Shown here piece after piece: positions 37,400-48,994 of a DNA stretch of 64,000 bases (position 1 is its first letter; every line of letters begins with the position of its first letter). Location: assembly GCA_014529385.2 (NCBI GenBank), contig CM043942.1:53694647-53758646 (forward strand), read 5' to 3'. The position numbers and the translations under genes are program-made. The stretch is from Adiantum capillus-veneris. Its lineage: Eukaryota > Streptophyta > Polypodiopsida > Polypodiales > Pteridaceae. Below the pieces are notes generated by a model, which was not told the origin of the DNA, searched no databases, and worked only from the letters and a program-made list of their open reading frames with translations.

Positions 37400-38790
37400 C
37401 TGCTTAGGTTGTCATGGTAAATGACATTAGACCTTTGTCAACTCTCTAAGTGGTATTTGTAGCCATACTAACTCACTTGTTTCCACTGCAACACCCCTGT
37501 ACTTAGCCTCTATACTCGAGAACCAATCAAGGGCCGCTTCTTGTTGCTAACCACCTTGAAAAAGCATAAACCTATTGGTAGATCACTAGGCACATCGACT
37601 ACCAACCCAACCTACATTTGTGTACCCAAGTAGCTATAACTTTGTGTTAACCTTGTAAAAGAGTTCATAATCCAAGGTATCACTTGCATAAGACAATGTG
37701 TACCTCACTGATCCAAATGTTGTTTCCTAGGATGGTACATAAATCTCCAATCCAACTACGTAACTTGGGTCCCATTGTGAGATTATCAAGTACATCAAAC
37801 TACCCAAAATCTTCCAATATATGACGGCATATTTGAGTGCTTCACCTGCATCATCTATCATCTTGAATTTTTTAATTTGAGGGCATATCAATAGGCTTAG
37901 AATTAGCCTTACTATATGCTTTTTTTAAATATATGGAACGCATATTCCTTTGTGACAACCATTTCCCTTATTTGTGTATAATTTGAATGTTAAAGAAGTG
38001 TTACGACTCACCCAAATGTTTCACATGAAACTCTCGTTACAAGAGACTCTTTACATATCTACCTTCAGCCGCATGATTGCCTCCAACCATCAAGTCATCC
38101 ACATAGATGCACACAAGTACACTACCTTTATCATGCTCGTCGAGATACAATGAGTGATCCTAATCAACCATACAAAAACCAATAGTAATCAAACTTGTAC
38201 GATCCTGTCATGCCAAGTTCTAGGTGCATGCTTCTGTCCATAATGTTTTTTTAGTTTATGTACTTATAAAAGGGGACCCAAATCCTAGTATAATAGTGGT
38301 TGCAACATATACACCTATTTTTACAAGAATACATCTATTAATTTTATCTGATGCAAAATCATATCTCTTGACATGATCATTGCAATATTAGCATGAATGG
38401 TAGTTTACTTAGCCATGAGGCTCAAAATTTTCTCACACTCAGTGCCATAAGTGTGCATGGCCTTTTGCTATCACTATTTCCTTGTACTTGCTCATTGTGG
38501 TGTTTGCATTATGCTTGACCTTGTAAACCCACTTGTAGTCAATCATATGTATGCCTAGCAAGAATGGCACTAAATCCCAAGGTTCATGTGGAACCATCTA
38601 CTCATACAAAGCTTGCTCCCAATGTGCACTTCAACAACACCCTCAAAATAAGTGGGCTTTACATCCTACATAATCTTTGCCACATATAGACGATGGCGAG
38701 CCACATAACTGTTTACGTCAATCATTGCACATGATTTCTCTCCCCTAGATTGACGTAAAAAATCAATATTGAGTAAATTTTTCTTGCATC
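37400..38790 (-). pseudogene. copia-3: heavily decayed copia pol
   Basis: On the minus strand near 38,100-38,160, DEHDKGSVLVCIYVDDLMVG is a clear copia reverse transcriptase catalytic box. Near 37,480-37,640 a ruined RNase H is readable (DLPIGLCFFKVVSNKKRPL resembles the family pattern STSGYCF followed by SKKQ). Up to about 38,700 only scattered matches remain. Stops interrupt every frame, so this is an older copy than copia-1 and copia-2. Confidence 0.7.
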
Positions 38791-39139
38791 CTTCTTGCAC
38801 GTAGGGTCTTCAGAAATGGTATTCCAAAATCCTTATCAAGGATTTGCTTTAAGCCACAAATCTTTTTCATCGCCTATCCCCAATATTTGCATTCTTGGGG
38901 CATTATTATATTTTCCTTTTCCTTTCCTTGATACATTTGATACGATAGCAAAAATCACTCTATTAGACAACTTGCCACTGTGAGGCAAGTGGATGCATTG
39001 CGAGTGCATGTGTAGGAGTGTGAGCGCAACAGTGTGGGTGGAGCTAGTGTGGATAACTATCCATTGCTCCTTATTTTTTTATGTATTAAAGAATAAGGTT
39101 AAAGAAAGATGGCGACGCCTGGCACCCGACCAATATAGC

Positions 39140-39166
39140 ATGCACCCTTACAATCTCCCACTTGAA
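39140..39166 (-). promoter_or_regulatory. copia-2 polypurine tract and 3' LTR start
   Basis: On the minus strand CAAGTGGGAGAT is followed by TGTAAGGGTGCATGC at 39,152. The purine tract primes plus-strand DNA in LTR elements, and the LTR starts with TG right after it. The far end of this LTR was not found. Confidence 0.7.
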
Positions 39167-39488
39167 GGCCATAGTGGGCCAAGTGGCCTATGTTAGTACA
39201 AACTTGTACAATTGTGAAGCATTATGAGGCTTCACCCTACGCCCATCATCTCAGTGTAATGTGCAAACCACTTGTGTGGCTAAGCTCTTCGTAAGAGCAT
39301 CTGCAAGGTTGTCATTCGTGTGAACTTTGGTTAACTCAATGTGTTTGCTAGCCAAAATTTCCCTATCACCTGATACCTGACCTCGATGTGTTTCGACTTG
39401 GAATGAAACACGGGGTTCTTTGCTAACACAATCGCACTCTAGCTATCACAATGTAGCGCTGGAGTTTGATGTATACCAAGGTCTCACA

Positions 39489-40480
39489 CTAGACGAGATA
39501 ATCATACAGTTTCCTTGCTAGCACTGGAAACTGCAACATACTCAACCTCAATGGTGAAAGACAAAGTGCAATTTTGGAGACATGATCTCCAAGAGACTGG
39601 CGCTCTAGCAAACAAGAAAACATAGCCAGATCTGGATCTCCTAGTCTCCACCCAACCTGCATAATCCGAATTAGTGTATCCAACTATGGATGCATCATTG
39701 TTCCCAAAGCATAAGCAGTTGCTGGCTGAACCCTTGATGTATCTCAAGATAGTTTCATTGCTAGGATTTTAAGAAAATGATGTGCATCACCCAAATCCTT
39801 CATGGAAAATTGCTTGCTTAAGGCATCCTTGAGAAGCACAATCTCATCTTTAGACTTCTCGGCTATAAGCATGTCATCCACGTATAAGATGAGAATGATG
39901 AGGGAACCATCGTTCATCCTTGTGTATAAGCAGTGATCCTCTTGGCTCTGTACATAACGTTGGGATTGAATGTAATTATCAAATTGATGTACCACTGCCT
40001 TGAACTTTGCTTTAGTCCATATAAAGCTTTCTTGTGTCTACACACTAGTTCTACCCTCGTTGGCTTCTCAGGCTTGATCGCAAAACCTTCTGGCTGCTTC
40101 ATGTAGACATCTTCTTTAAGATCCCCATAAATAAAAGCCGTCTTCACATCCATTGGACCAATTCCATGTCTGCAATGGCTACTAAACCAAGCACAAGACA
40201 TAGTGTACTCATCTTGACTACTGGAGAAACAATCTTATCGAAATCTATTTCTACTTGAAGCCTTTAGCAACCAATCTAACCTTATACTTAGGCTCAAGAT
40301 CTTCTGCCATGTACTTCTTCTTGTACACCCATTTTCAAGGCAATGCTTGTTTACCCTCTAGTAACTCTGTCAATTCCAAAGTCTCATTAGCTAAAATTAA
40401 GTTATACTCAGATTGCATTAGCTTGCTCCCACTTTACGCTATCTTCCATTTGAATAGATTCTTTGTAACAAGTGCGCTCA
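39489..40480 (-). pseudogene. copia-2 reverse transcriptase and RNase H
   Basis: Reverse transcriptase begins near 40,480 in a broken frame (WVYKKKYMAEDLEPKYK, then VRLVAKGF). It continues with [20 protein letters not shown] and [14 protein letters not shown] (39,914-40,201), then LIILILYVDDMLIA, the catalytic box (39,744-39,995). RNase H follows at 39,489-39,747 with YTNSDYAGWVETRRSRSGY and FTIEVEYVAVSSASKE. The Asp and Glu signature positions are recognisable. Frames shift at least three times. Confidence 0.9.
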
Positions 40481-40675
40481 TCGCATTCAGTGACTATAAC
40501 ACATAGTCCAATCTTGGCTCAAACCTCTAAGGGGCACGAGATATACGCGTAAATATGATCACTGCCTGGCTATTGGATTCCACTCTCTCTGGAGCACTAC
40601 TAGTGGTAGGAACATCACAAGTAGACTGAGTTGGTTTTCCCAAATTTGTGGAGCCTACATCCTCAATCCGACTTT

Positions 40676-41460
40676 TCAATATTCAACAGATTGTCCATGC
40701 ATTTTAGACTCATTGAATATCACTTGTGAGCTGCAAATAAACTTTCTAGATTCTGGGTGCCAGAGACGATATCTCATCTCTCCATGTGTACCATAACCAA
40801 TGAAGATGTACTTATGTGACTTGGGATCGAGTTTCTTGCGAAGTTCTTTGGGAATGTGTGAGAACGCTTCACACCCTAACACACATAATCTATGCGATTC
40901 ATATGTTCAACAATACCATTCTGAGCAAGTGTGTAAATTGTCTCCAAATCCATCGTTTGCTACATAAATTCTTGAACTTTGTGGAGACATACTCTCCACC
41001 ATTGTCAATTTGAAAAGCTTTTAGCATTCTACCAGATTGGTTCTCAACCATGGCTAAGGATTTCTAAAATGTAGCAAACACTTGTCTTTCCCCTTCAAGA
41101 GGTAGACCCGCACCTTTCGAGTAGAGTCATCTATGAATGTCATGAAATACAGTGCCCCCCCCCTAGAGATTTGTATGGCATAGGCCCACATAAACCCCTA
41201 TGAACCAAATCTAGAGGGTTTTCTAACTCTCGATGTAATGGCGAGGAAGTTTGCCTAGTTTGCTTGCCATAGATACAATGCTCATATAAATTGAAATCAA
41301 AAAAGTTTAACATAGATAAATAGCCCAAACGTTGAAGTATTTTCATTCCTTCCTAGCTCATATGGCCTAGCCAGCTATTCCACAACTCAATAGAAGGCTG
41401 CTCAGCTACATAGATAGAACTCTCTTTGGCTGAAGTGACATATAAAGAGTACAATGAACA
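40676..41460 (-). pseudogene. copia-2 integrase
   Basis: The core is partly readable at 41,140-41,346: KQTRQTSSPLHRELENPLDL, then VHRGLCGPM, where the usual catalytic Asp position (VHSDLCGPM) reads Arg. The C-terminal domain at 40,676-40,882 is well kept: EAFSHIPKELRKKLDPKSHK, FIGYGTHGEMRYRLW and SSQVIFNE. The segment between them is broken. Confidence 0.8.
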
Positions 41461-41466
41461 AGATTT

Positions 41467-42060
41467 TTAACCTTTTATGAAAACCAAATTTGCCTTACAC
41501 AACCAAGAACCATTTCCAAAAACAATAGTATAGCCTAGAGCATCAAGTTGACCAATTGACGCCAAACTCTTAGTCAATTTAGGAACATGTCTGACTCCAC
41601 GAAGCATAAATTTAGTGCTATCCTTCATGCATAACTTGACATCTTCCATACCGCATATATCAAGCTGAGCTTGACTGAACTATGCATAGCATTATATGTG
41701 GAGAACCATTCCCTATGGGGAGTAACATGGAAACTAGCACCTGAATCAATGATCCCAATTTGTGCATAACATTCATCAAGAGCCAATAACGCATCTGGAC
41801 TCAAATTGAAAGTGAAAACAAGCACATATGACAATTGTTGCATGTCAGGAACAACTTGTGGAGGTGGAGATTCAACCACATTGATCTCCTCTGTCTTTAC
41901 ACTGCTCTTTGGAGCATCAGACTTCACAATAGTTTTGTCCTTTTCACGTTGTAAAACACAACAATCTTTCTTTAAATGGCCTTTCTTACCACAATGATAG
42001 CATTTTATATTTCTCATGTTAAGTATGGAGCCTGATTTACCCCTTGTAATTTTCTGTGGT
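41467..42060 (-). pseudogene. copia-2 gag zinc knuckle and protease
   Basis: CYHCGKKGHLKKDC (about 41,955-42,003) is a perfect CX2CX4HX4C zinc knuckle. About 90 residues later IGIIDSGASFHVTPHREWF carries the aspartic protease active site DSGAS. The following piece (41,467-41,649) reads LRGVRHVPKLTKSLASIGQL and DALGYTI, the usual copia protease to GAG-pre-integrase transition. A frameshift lies between the pieces near 41,640. Confidence 0.88.
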
Positions 42061-42073
42061 AAAAATGCACATT

Positions 42074-42616
42074 TGTAAGGCCCCCATTATGAGGAGAAGC
42101 CATCGTGCGTGAAGAAAAATCACATCGCTGGAAACCTTAATCACTTGTCGGAAACCAAAATTTTCATGGCCAGTCTCGAGCTGGAGTATTCCTTTTCGCC
42201 GGAATATTATGGTCGGATGGCGACCGAAAAGTGGTCGAAAAACGACCAGTCGGTTGGCCGGCGGCTAGTGGTTGGAAGTCAATGGCTGGTGGCCGATTTC
42301 AAAGGAGGACTTGTCTTCTCAAGGGCGGCCACACATGGGCGGATTGGAGGGTCCGATTTGGACTTATTTATACAAAGGCGGCTACACATGGAGAGGGCAG
42401 CCCTTTTGGCCTATAAAAGGAGGCCATTTCTACACACATTACACAGGGTGAAGTTGATGCAACAAGGTGGGTGTGAGGTGGTGAGAGTGAAGCAAGGTGG
42501 GAGCTCTATTAAGGGTATAATCTCTTTGTAACCTACTTCTTGTTTGAAGTACTAAAGCCATTAAGTGGCTGATTTTCGTGGATGTATCCCACATTGGGTG
42601 AACCACGTATATCGTG

Positions 42617-42653
<37 letters not shown>

Positions 42654-42740
42654 GTCTATAATCTCTTGTGTGTGAAAATTATCTCTCTCCATTAAGTAGT
42701 TTACTCAATTATCTACTTAGCTAAATCATATTTTCTAACA
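42074..42740 (+). repeat. LTR, plus-strand orientation, inside copia-2 gag
   Basis: Begins TGTAAGGCCCCC and ends TTTTCTAACA, fitting TG...CA. It has a TATAAAAG box at 42,412-42,419, then about 180 bases downstream a copia-LTR-like stretch GTGAACCACGTATATCGTG and a CT tract (42,621-42,652). Its left end interrupts copia-2 gag. The flanking five bases do not match, and no primer-binding site follows, so it may be a solo LTR or the end of a truncated element. Confidence 0.5.
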
Positions 42741-42934
42741 TCTCAAGTCACGGCCTCAACTCTTGCTACGATTCTGGCGATCCTTCCGATCACACAATAA
42801 CATACACATGAACTCAATGTTGAACTTCAAGCTCCATAGCACTTGTTTCTTGTAATCTTGAAGTTGAGCTTGCAACCGATCTCTTCAAAGCCTGAGCGAT
42901 TTCTTTGCAAAAAATACTTTCTAAGTTGCAAGGT

Positions 42935-43471
42935 CTAACATATCATACAACCATGTGCCCGTACAGAATAGAGCTTGGAGACACTAGGATTGTGTGCCCC
43001 CCAAGGTGTCCGAGGTGTGCTAAGAGGTGTGTTGAGAGGTGCGCCTGGGTAGGACGGGGATCGTGAGCGAGGAGGGGTCGAAGCATCTATAGACCCTCCT
43101 CCACAGCAACCACCACCTCTACCTGACGATCGATCGAGATCGGTGAGTGTGCTTGTGCTATGGAGATGAGGACGTACCCGCCTCTGTCGCACCCCTAGGT
43201 GTTGAAGAGGCCATGATGGGAGACCTCGCACGCATCGTACCTGTAGGCGTCCCCTCCCCCATAGGCGTCCCCCCCCATAGGTGTCCCCCCCCATAGGCAT
43301 CGGACCCTCGGGTGTGAAGCCCGGAGGCGTAGTACCCATACCTCTAGCTACCCAGTACTGAGACGCCTCTACCATCTGACTGGGCGTCATCCGTGTGACA
43401 AAGCCCATAAATGCATCTGCACTCATAGAAGCGGGATTTGGAAACTCGTCTGCCATACTAAAGTCTTGCAC
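42935..43471 (-). pseudogene. possible second ORF of the CACTA element
   Basis: A 178-codon minus-strand frame downstream of the CACTA transposase. It opens MQDFSMADEFPNPASM and includes MTPSQMVEASQYWVARGM, then becomes rich in Gly, Pro, Ser and Arg. A degenerate minisatellite (43,244-43,300) with units of unequal length lies inside. The low-complexity second half may be out of frame. I cannot assign a function; its position suggests a companion protein of the transposon. Confidence 0.35.
43244..43300. repeat. minisatellite, about four units of 17-18 bp
   Basis: Units of the form CCCCCCCATAGGYGTC recur four times with different numbers of C. The changing unit length shifts the reading frame of the surrounding ORF. 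Confidence 0.85.
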
Positions 43472-43562
43472 AAAGAAAGTAAAAGAAAGCGTTAGAACAC
43501 CTTTGTTTAAATTAACTTTAAGCCTAATTTAAATCAACGTCTTCACACAAACACTTACAGGC

Positions 43563-45135
43563 CTAGGCCTCGATGAGTGAGGCAACATCGATAAGATCTT
43601 GCACCGTATCATCTTCTATCTCTAATTGCAGACATAACTCTGTCCCAACTCGTTCTGGAAGATTGTCTTCATCCATTGCATCTTCATTTACAAGTGTCAT
43701 ATCTGCCTCGTCTGCGTCATCCCTCGTATATCTGTCAGCTTCCTCTGCCATAACTTCATCCATCTCATCTAATGTCACAGTAGTATCTGCGTCGTCTGAC
43801 CGACTTTCTATCCAAGAGCTCTTGCCCTTCAAATACTTGTTTATTTCTTGGAGCAACCTGAACCACAAACCACCATTGTCTCTCTCGAGAGTGCGGTACA
43901 AAGACCACTTGCTCGCAATGTTCGGGGAGAGCAAATGTGTCGCTCGCATCTGTCCAAACCTTTGTAGAATCTATTTGCACAAACTTGTTGCCATCTCTGC
44001 ATACCATTGCATTGCGACCATAAGTAATCACCTTGAACCACTTCACATCCAACAAAAACATCTCAAACCGCTTGAAGCTGACTTTCAGGATATCTGACAC
44101 GAGACCACAGTAATCCAGGTTGCTAGTGCTCTCATTCGTGTCTCTTGCACTGGCCTTGCTCTTTTGCATGAAACTAACCATTACCCCACTGTCAAACGTG
44201 TTTCTTCTGCTGTCAATTTGTTGTGTTCTGAAATGCTTTCCATGCGACCACAGTGCCATGTATGTATGATACCTCTAGTCACATCCAATAGCTAGCTCTT
44301 CCTCTTCTAGAGATATGGGTTCTTCGATCTGTCATCCTGCTCTCACTGTCTTGTCCAACCATTCCATTGTAGGGAATTCAGGTAGAGGAGCGAGATAGTC
44401 TAGCAAGGGTAAGCCTCTAGTCGTTCGGCTTCGCCTGAAATCATGTCGCTCCCTATTGCGTTTCTCTTTCTCTTCTTCGTACCTTTTAAGTGATTTTTGC
44501 ATCGGCTCTGAATTTAGTATACAGAACTTCATGATCTTTTCTCACATGGCGTCGGTCATTTTCTTCGGCACCCCTTGCCCCTGCGGCTCCTCTCCCACCA
44601 GTCTTGCATCCTCCTCATCGCTCCACAATCGAGGCATTTCTGGGTCAGAAACAGATAGAAATTTGGTCGTCAAGACAAGAGACTCTTGCACCAGCCATCC
44701 TTCTGCAATGCTCCCCTCTGGACGCGCTTTTTGGCGAACAAAACCCTTAAGTTTTTTCACGAACCGCTCTAAAAAGAACATCCAACGACTATGTTCTGTA
44801 CCTGCCACTGCAACCTCATCTACTACATGGACGAGCAAGTGCATTTAGATAGTTAGGCAGCTCGTGGGTAAATACTTCTCAATCATGCGAACTGCCTCAA
44901 TGGTGTTAGCCCTTGCGACTGCAATAGATTCCTCTTGTATCTCCTTGGAAGAGATCCACCGCACTAGCTCTGAAATCTTGTATATGTAGGTACGCACTTC
45001 CTCCGTTAAACACCCCTTGATCGCAATTGGAAGAATGAATTGCAAGAACTTATGCCAGTCGTTCGATTTCAGTCCTTACAGTTGATTGTCACCGGTGAAT
45101 GCTGTTTTGAGACATCGCATATATCCTGTTGGCGT
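43563..45135 (-). pseudogene. CACTA (En/Spm) transposase, C-terminal part
   Basis: The second half of a TNP2-type transposase. From 45,135: GLKSNDWHKF and LQFILPIAIKGCLTEEVR, then EKYLPTSCLTI, MHLLVHVVDEVAVAGTEHSR and FVRQKARPEGSIAEGWLVQE, which together match the DUF4218 domain of CACTA transposases. After a spacer, 43,765-44,259 matches DUF4216 (LDYCGLVSDILKVSF, DVKWFKVITYG, ALPEHCEQVVFV). An acidic tail ends at 43,563. The catalytic first half is missing: an LTR-like sequence starts at 45,136. Stops and frameshifts separate the domains. Confidence 0.85.
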
Positions 45136-45370
45136 TGATAGCCGTTTTTCGGCTCTCCATAATTACCATAGTAAGTTACTCCACCCTACCAAATTCACCC
45201 AAACACTATGGCTATCCCTACCATTTCACTGTATATAGGTGCGTGTGAGTTAGGGGACTTTTCCCATATTTCCTTACTGAAATAAAAAACCCTCAATTAG
45301 CTAGGCATTGGGCTAGTTGAGCCAAAAAAAATAAAAAAAATAAAAAATATAAGTATATTATGGCCCATGC
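45136..45370 (+). repeat. gypsy-1-related LTR start inserted in the CACTA transposase
   Basis: TGATAGCCGTTTTTCGGCTC at 45,136 and about 230 further bases match the start of the gypsy-1 3' LTR (17,401 downwards, opposite strand), including CACCCAAACACT, GCTATCCCTACCATTTCAC and AGTTAGGGGACTTTTCCCAT. Similarity ends near TATGGCC at 45,365. It is a solo LTR of a related subfamily, or a truncated one. Confidence 0.75.
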
Positions 45371-46390
45371 TTGGTACCACCCTAGTGATATGAGGCGTCG
45401 CCCCCAAAACGATCACGACCCTCTCTTGGCAAGTAAGCGTTAAACCGTCATTTTGTGGCATTGAGGAGTTCTTCTTGAAAGCCAAGGTTGGGAACAAGAT
45501 TTTGAACGAGATTTGGGTCTCAAATCAAGCTGAGAACTACCAAAGGAGTTATTATGCACCAAGAGGGAGAGGGTTGGGAAAGAGGGGAGATATTTTACGG
45601 GAGAAAGCAAAGGCCGGGTACTAACTATTGAGAGTGGGAGCCATGCCGAGTAGGAGGCGGGTCTCAATGGATGGGGCATCCCCCTCATGAAGAGCACTAA
45701 TGACTCTCTTATTTTGCCATGCAACCTAGGGTTATAATCTCTCTCTCTCTCTCTCTCTCATTCCTTTCCCTACTCTTGACTAATTTCTCCTCTATTGGTG
45801 ATATGTAATGTAATGCCTTGTCTTAGCTATTTCAAAGATGTTGAAATAATCTACCAAGTAAATGCGCTTATTAAATGAGAGTTACAAACACCACCCATCT
45901 TCGTGAAAAAGTTGGTACAGGCATCCTCAAACAAAGTTCCAAGCTTGAGGGGCCTTGGTACAAGGATCTTCAAACCGAGTTCCAAGCAATAGAGTGTGTG
46001 TGTGGGTGTGTGATGGGATGCTTCACCAGTCACACTACAAAGGCATCAGGTTTTCAAAGAAGATTTGGCTCATGTAGAGAGATACGGTGTCTCCAATGCC
46101 CAAGATGGAAGTTTTGATTATCGTGAAAGGGAGGTCTCACATAACTTCAAATTTGAAGTACACACAAAGTAGTAGGGGGCCTTGCACAATTATGGGAATG
46201 TTGGCAAAATTTCACTACACTAAAATATAAATTTGCATTCTCGAAGGTTATGATTTCCAACTCAATTGTGGTTGGTACAATTTCGAATGCATGATAAGCC
46301 CACTTTGTGGGTTGTTGAAGATGGTGTCGTCTTGAAACGCTACTTATCCTTGCAAATAATTAACCTTACACTTTATAACAAAGAATGGAT
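45371..46390. other. no gene seen
   Basis: There is a short CT tract at about 45,739-45,760 and short open frames without known domains. The region might contain the rest of the LTR that starts at 45,136, but I see no match to gypsy-1 beyond 45,370. Confidence 0.45.
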
Positions 46391-46408
46391 AAAAAGTGCA
46401 AAGTATTT

Positions 46409-46571
46409 GTCCAAAAGAGCTAGCTTGGTTGGTTGAACACTTGTCCTCTGGTTGAACACTTGTCCTCTGTGATGTGGGTCATGGGTTCAAGTGTGGCCAG
46501 GCGACCCTTATAGTGCTCACAGATGTTCATCATATCATCCGAGTGAGAATGCTCGTGTTGCTACCAGAAAA
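46409..46571 (+). mobile_element. tRNA-derived SINE with 17/18 matching target duplication
   Basis: An A box TAGCTTGGTTGG (46,421-46,432) and a B box GGTTCAAGTGTGG (46,484-46,496) mark a pol III promoter; the 3' end is an A run. The flanks AAAAAGTGCAAAGTATTT (46,391-46,408) and AAAAAGTGCAACGTATTT (46,572-46,589) differ at one base. Between the boxes a 19-base unit GTTGAACACTTGTCCTCTG is present twice (46,432-46,450 and 46,451-46,469), lengthening the box spacing. Confidence 0.85.
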
Positions 46572-46589
46572 AAAAAGTGCAACGTATTT

Positions 46590-47883
46590 TAAGCTTAGGT
46601 TTTGAAATTTTACCATAGAGAAACACACTAATAGAGCTCATGTCCCATAAGAAGGAATGTCTCTCCACAACAATGAGGGGCTCGAGGTGTTAAATGCATG
46701 CCCCATCGTGAAAGGCAAAGTGGGGGTGGTGTGCATGGGATCATGGTGTACCCAAATTACTTCAGCTTGCCACCATTAACTTTAGCAACAAGTGCTCCAA
46801 CCACATGCCTATGGGTGTTGGAAGTGAAACATGGCGTTACAAAGCAAACAAGAACCTAGGGACCCAAAAAGATCTAAACTACTGTCATTTAAGACCCCTG
46901 GCCCTCATTGTTGAGAGATGTATCCCGTTACACATCATACCTATAAAACATGGTTGTGTGCTACTAGGCATAAGAGCCATTACTATGCATTCCACATCCT
47001 CATGTCCTAGCTATAAAACATGGCTATTGCATGCGAGCTATAAGAAAGGGTCCACACGGGGGGGGGGGGGATCCCTACCGAAGTTCAATGCACCTTTAGG
47101 TTCAATTGATGAGCCCATCCTCTCGTTTCCACCCCTTTGATTGTGCTATGTGACATGTAGTGCCCAAGATACCCCATAGGTATATTTGAGAATTGTGGGT
47201 CAAATAAATAAAAATGGGCTGGGATAGGTTGGGGAAACTATTGGAGGACTCAAACTTGGTAGAGCTTCGGGTCCTCCAAGGTTTGTTTGGTTAGCCCAAA
47301 ATCATTCATAAGAAGAGGGTGAGCAGACAAGGATGAAGAATGCAGTGAGCTTCTTAGAACAGTGAAGAGGGTAGGTTTATCACCGTTGGTTTGTATCCTC
47401 TTTGTTTGTGTACAAGCCTCTATTGGAACCATAGCCCCCAACGCACATGTAGTGCTTGCGGGCACTTGTATTCTTTTCGAGTCAATATAAATTCTGTCAA
47501 CTCACCATTGTGAGCATGGCAAAATAAAAATAAAAATATAGACATCTTGCCTATAATAAAGGTTGCCATGAAGCGTTTGCACGGTAAACAGTTTAACTCT
47601 ATCGTGATTGTTGCTAACACTCCAATTATCACCACTTTACAAAACAATGAGCGAGCCTCGCTGTAAAGAGGGACGATTGGAAACTTTTTTTCATGCTTTA
47701 TCATTTAAAAACATGAAATTTTCTAGTTGAATCGAAGGTAAAAGCCAACATACTTTACTTTTGTTTTCCATTTTTTTTCCCCAAGGAGTGTGCAAAGTGA
47801 TGCCAAGTAGGTGATCCGCATCGTGAAAAATAAAAAGGAAGGGAGAATCTAGATAGATGTTGTGATTAAACCGTGAATTTATC
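46590..47883. other. no gene seen
   Basis: Short open frames on both strands without recognisable domains, and a G13 run near 47,059. Nothing supportable. Confidence 0.45.
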
Positions 47884-47892
47884 AAGATTGTG

Positions 47893-48474
47893 CTTGTAGA
47901 GAGGGATTGGGTCAGATTGATGCTTGGGGTGTAGGTTAGCTAGTGAGGATCTGACCCATCTATTCATGGAATGCCCAGCTATTAGAGGCCTCTCAGGAAA
48001 AATATGTAAGTGGGTCCAAAGGACATGGCAAATCGAATCCTTCAAGACTGATTTCTTCCTTGGAGACAAGACGTTGGGAAGTCCTGCCCTTCTCATACTC
48101 AAACTGTCAGGTATTTCTTCTTTCATAATGTATGGCAGGAAAGGAATCGCCGTGTGTTTGAAGGAGATCTTGATGTGGCAAGCTTTGCAAAGATTATACA
48201 AGAAAGCAAAGTGCTGATATGGACACTCGGATGCAAGCAAAACGGAGATGATTGGGCTAGGGCTACCCATGCCGTGATATCAACATGCGATAAGTAAAGC
48301 CTAGAACATTTGTTCACATATTGTGGTGATAGGCCTCGATAAGAGGCGGTAAGCATCGAGCTTGTAATCTTAAGTACCTCAAGGCTCGATCTGAGCTTGA
48401 GGTTGGTTCTGTAATTTTATGCTATACTTTATATAATTCACTCACGAATTGTGAGTTTTGCTTTTTAAAAGAAA
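47893..48474 (+). mobile_element. 5'-truncated LINE, ORF2 C-terminus with zf-RVT-like domain
   Basis: Plus-strand remnant of a LINE ORF2. SEDLTHLFMECPAIRGLSGK (about 47,940-48,003) fits the zinc-binding tail of plant LINE reverse transcriptases (pattern HLF, x2, CP). After a frame shift, NVWQERNRRVFEG follows at about 48,128-48,166 and the frame ends at a TAA near 48,296. A 3' UTR runs to about 48,474. AAGATTGTG on both sides (47,884-47,892 and 48,475-48,483) is the target duplication. Confidence 0.8.
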
Positions 48475-48994
48475 AAGATTGTGTTTTGTTGATTTTGATG
48501 CTTGCTTTTGTGGCAATACTCACATAGTGCAGTGTATATATTAAATAAACAAAAAAGAATTAAATGGCGAGTGAGCCACAAATACATGAGAAAGGGACTT
48601 CAAGGTCTGGATTCACAAGGAGCCACCCAATACAAACGAAAGCAAAATAAAGCCCACATAATAAAAAAAACAGAACCTGTAGGGGAGATGTCACCATGTG
48701 TTTGACGAATGTTTGGCCATTTCAGCATACTAGTATCCACCTAGCTGGACACCAATTTTTTATGTTAATTTTTCGAGGTGGTGTAGCTACACTATGTATA
48801 AATCTGATCCCACAATAGCTAGTCGATTCCCTACAAAAGACCTTAAAAGCAACAAGCAATGTGAAAAGAATGGGTACCAAAGTCAAAATTCAACCAAGCC
48901 ACCCAACAAAGACGTATAAAGCAGTGAATGATTCTAGTCAAGCTACTTGAATCACAAGGATTTTATGAAGGTAACTCTCAAATATGGTTACCAG

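Larger units (their letters stand above)
39153..42073 (-). mobile_element. copia-2: decayed Ty1/copia retrotransposon
   Basis: Order on the minus strand: gag zinc knuckle, protease, integrase, reverse transcriptase, RNase H, polypurine tract. Gag upstream of the zinc knuckle stops at 42,074, where an LTR in the opposite orientation begins. Many frameshifts are present. It is a separate element from copia-1 and copia-3, as its protein sequence differs clearly. Confidence 0.9.
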
